Positions 5,508-7,084 of a DNA stretch of 7,084 nt are shown here, one piece after another. The stretch covers positions 118,485-125,568 of the forward strand of contig KL568536.1 in the NCBI GenBank assembly GCA_000715605.1. The letters are read 5' to 3'. Source of the DNA: Streptomyces speibonae. Its GTDB lineage: Bacteria > Actinomycetota > Actinomycetes > Streptomycetales > Streptomycetaceae. The position numbers and the translations under genes were made by a program. Below the pieces are notes generated by a model. That model did no database searches, was not told the origin of the DNA, and saw nothing but the letters and a program-made list of their open reading frames with translations. The first letter of the stretch is position 1, and every line of letters starts with the position of its first letter.

Positions 5508-5531
5508 ATGAAGAGGGGCTCAGCGACATGA
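5508..5531 (+). CDS. Possible seven-codon leader ORF (MKRGSAT) overlapping the Stealth gene start
   Basis: An ATG at 5508 opens a frame encoding MKRGSAT and stops at TGA 5529-5531, which overlaps the ATG at 5528 in the arrangement ATGA. The same ATGA overlap is typical of translational coupling. Its own ribosome binding site is poor (CAGGGG is too far upstream) and no attenuator-like codon run is present, so it may be chance. Confidence 0.2.
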   Translation: MKRGSAT

Positions 5532-7084
5532 CCATGCGTACCTTCGTCCGGCGGGTGGGGCGGCGGGCCGAGCGGAAGGCGGCCGAGAGACTGTGGCGGC
5601 TGCGCACCCTGCGGCGCCGTCGCAGAGCCGCGGCCGCGGACCCGGCGTTCCGCCCGGTGACGGTCCGCGGCCAGGCGCTCCACGGGCGGGTCGTGACCCG
5701 GTTCGGCGCGGCGGAGGCGGCCGCGTCCCACCTCGGTCTGGTGGTCGCCGCACTCGAGCGGGAGGGCATCCCGTACTTCCTGGTGCCGGCCTCGCGCATC
5801 CGTCACACCGTCGGTGTGAACGCCGTCGACCGGGACCGTCTCCTCGCCGCGCTGGAGACGCTGTACGCGGGACGGCCGGTGTTCATCGGCAGACCGCTGC
5901 CCGGCGGGCTGCTGAAGCATCCCGCGCTGTTCATGGACGGGGCGCTGCCCTCCGCGCTGCGCACCGCGCCCGTCCTGCGGATCGGGGAGATCCACCTCGG
6001 GCCCGCCGGCCAGCCCCTGGGCGGTCCGGAACTCGCCTGCGACGTGGAATTCTGGGAGGACGGGGCGCAGCTCCTCGCCTCGCCCGACGGGCCCCGCCGG
6101 CTGGCCAGGGTGCAGCCGCAGGGGTCCGAGGACGTCTTCGCCGAATCCCTCGTCGCGCCGCGCGCCAACGGTGTCGCGGACGTCCTCCCGGCGTCCGAGC
6201 AGCAGCCGGCCACCGTGCGGATCGGCGAGCGGGAGCTGCCGACCTTCGCCGCGCTGACCCTGCCCACCCTGGACGACGTGACGTTCCCCGTCGACGTCGT
6301 CTACACCTGGGTGGACGGCGACGATCCGCGGATGCGGGCCGCGCGGGCCCGCCACCAGGAGGGCGGCATCGCCGAGATCCTGGACAAGGAGACCAACGCC
6401 TCCCGCTACACCAGCCACGACGAGCTGAAGTACTCCCTGCGCTCGCTCGCGATGTACGCCGACTTCGTCCGGCACATCTACCTCGTGACCGACGGCCAGA
6501 AGCCGCACTGGCTCGACGAGGACGCGCCCGGCATCACCGTCGTCGACCACCGCGACATCTTCCCGCCGGACGTGCTGCCCGTGTTCAACTCGCACGCCAT
6601 CGAGACCCGGCTGCACCACATCCCCGGCCTGTCCGAGCACTACCTGTACTTCAACGACGACGTGTTCGTCGGGCGCCGGGTCACCGCGGAGCACTTCTTC
6701 CACGGCAGCGGCCTGATGAAGATCCCGGTCTCCCCGCTCAAGATCGGCGTCGGCAAACCCCACGCCGAGGAGACGGCCACCAACTCCGCGAACAAGAACG
6801 TCCGCCGCCTGTTGCTGGACCGGTTCGGACGGATGACGACGAACAACTTCATGCACACCCCGCTCCCCCAGCAGCGGGAGACCCTGCGGGCCCTCGAGGA
6901 GCTCTTCCGGGAGGACGTCGCCCGCACCACGGCGTCCCGCTTCCGCTCCCCGCAGGACATCGCCATGACGGCCCCGCTGCTCTACCAGTACGCGCTGCTG
7001 ACCGGGCGCGGCGTGCCGGGGAAGTTCGCCTACCGGTACGTCAACATCAGCCGCCCGGACGCCGAGGAGCGGCTCCCCCGCCCC
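5528..7084 (+). CDS. Stealth family protein (sugar-phosphate transferase, capsule-polymer type), 3' end outside window
   Basis: The first 519 codons are present and the frame is open to the window edge. Stealth proteins transfer hexose-1-phosphate units; bacterial members make phosphodiester-linked capsule or cell-wall polysaccharides, and the human GlcNAc-1-phosphotransferase GNPTAB is a relative. Conserved region 1 is DVVYTWVDGDDP (256-267). CR2 starts at NASRYTSHDELKYSLRS (from residue 290) and includes HIYLVTDGQ and YLYFNDDVFVG (372-382). CR3 is recognisable from about 419 with NSANKN, FMHTPLPQQ (Met442, His443) and FRSPQDIAM (472-480). CR4 would lie beyond the window. The first 30-odd residues are strongly basic with no signal peptide or membrane segment, suggesting a cytoplasmic, perhaps membrane-surface, enzyme. 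Residues about 45-250 form an N-terminal region I do not recognise. ATG 5528 is preferred over ATG 5534 because of spacing to AGAGGGG (5512-5518). The acceptor polymer is unknown. Confidence 0.9.
   Translation, partial: MTMRTFVRRVGRRAERKAAERLWRLRTLRRRRRAAAADPAFRPVTVRGQALHGRVVTRFGAAEAAASHLGLVVAALEREGIPYFLVPASRIRHTVGVNAVDRDRLLAALETLYAGRPVFIGRPLPGGLLKHPALFMDGALPSALRTAPVLRIGEIHLGPAGQPLGGPELACDVEFWEDGAQLLASPDGPRRLARVQPQGSEDVFAESLVAPRANGVADVLPASEQQPATVRIGERELPTFAALTLPTLDDVTFPVDVVYTWVDGDDPRMRAARARHQEGGIAEILDKETNASRYTSHDELKYSLRSLAMYADFVRHIYLVTDGQKPHWLDEDAPGITVVDHRDIFPPDVLPVFNSHAIETRLHHIPGLSEHYLYFNDDVFVGRRVTAEHFFHGSGLMKIPVSPLKIGVGKPHAEETATNSANKNVRRLLLDRFGRMTTNNFMHTPLPQQRETLRALEELFREDVARTTASRFRSPQDIAMTAPLLYQYALLTGRGVPGKFAYRYVNISRPDAEERLPRP

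Noticed and set aside
5414..6856. Long open frame on the - strand (about 480 codons)
   Set aside because: It is antisense to the Stealth gene, is Val/Gly/Asp-rich in the way that reverse complements of GC-rich genes are, and shows no family motif.

Overview
The window is very GC-rich, with strong G/C preference at third codon positions, GTG starts and four-base stop/start overlaps. All recognisable genes lie on the + strand. Gene content (a DesC-like siderophore acyltransferase, a CopC-CopD fusion, a Stealth-type sugar-phosphate transferase) and codon style point to a streptomycete or close actinobacterial relative. The species cannot be named from this sequence.

Layout. (1) Positions 1-2896 hold the end of a tightly packed operon: the C-terminal part of a penicillin-acylase-family (Ntn hydrolase) protein, a DesC/IucB-like GNAT acyltransferase, a DUF985 cupin and a classical SDR oxidoreductase. 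Successive genes overlap by 8, 4 and 4 bases, so they are probably translationally coupled. (2) Positions 2897-3487 are about 590 bases with no credible gene. This spacer holds an exact 31-base direct repeat, an exact 20-base direct repeat, a diverged third repeat, two strong stem-loops, a G-quadruplex-like stretch and a small dyad directly before the next ribosome binding site. (3) Positions 3488-5374 encode a CopC-CopD fusion with a C-terminal extracytoplasmic domain, probably for copper binding and transport. (4) Positions 5375-5527 are a relatively AT-rich spacer with a perfect 12-base palindrome, a flanking inverted repeat and a possible seven-codon leader. (5) From 5528 to the window edge runs the first 519 codons of a Stealth-family protein, with CR1, CR2 and CR3 motifs visible and the C-terminus cut off.

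How the genes may work together. The most thought-provoking unit is the first operon. An acylase that cleaves or exchanges N-acyl groups lies next to a GNAT whose nearest relatives acylate N-hydroxy-diamines in hydroxamate siderophore assembly, yet the visible part has no NIS synthetase, monooxygenase or decarboxylase. This suggests a detached module that tailors the acyl group of a hydroxamate siderophore or related amide. The copper gene and the Stealth gene look like separate transcription units with no evident link to that operon. No mobile element, CRISPR array, tRNA or rRNA was seen.
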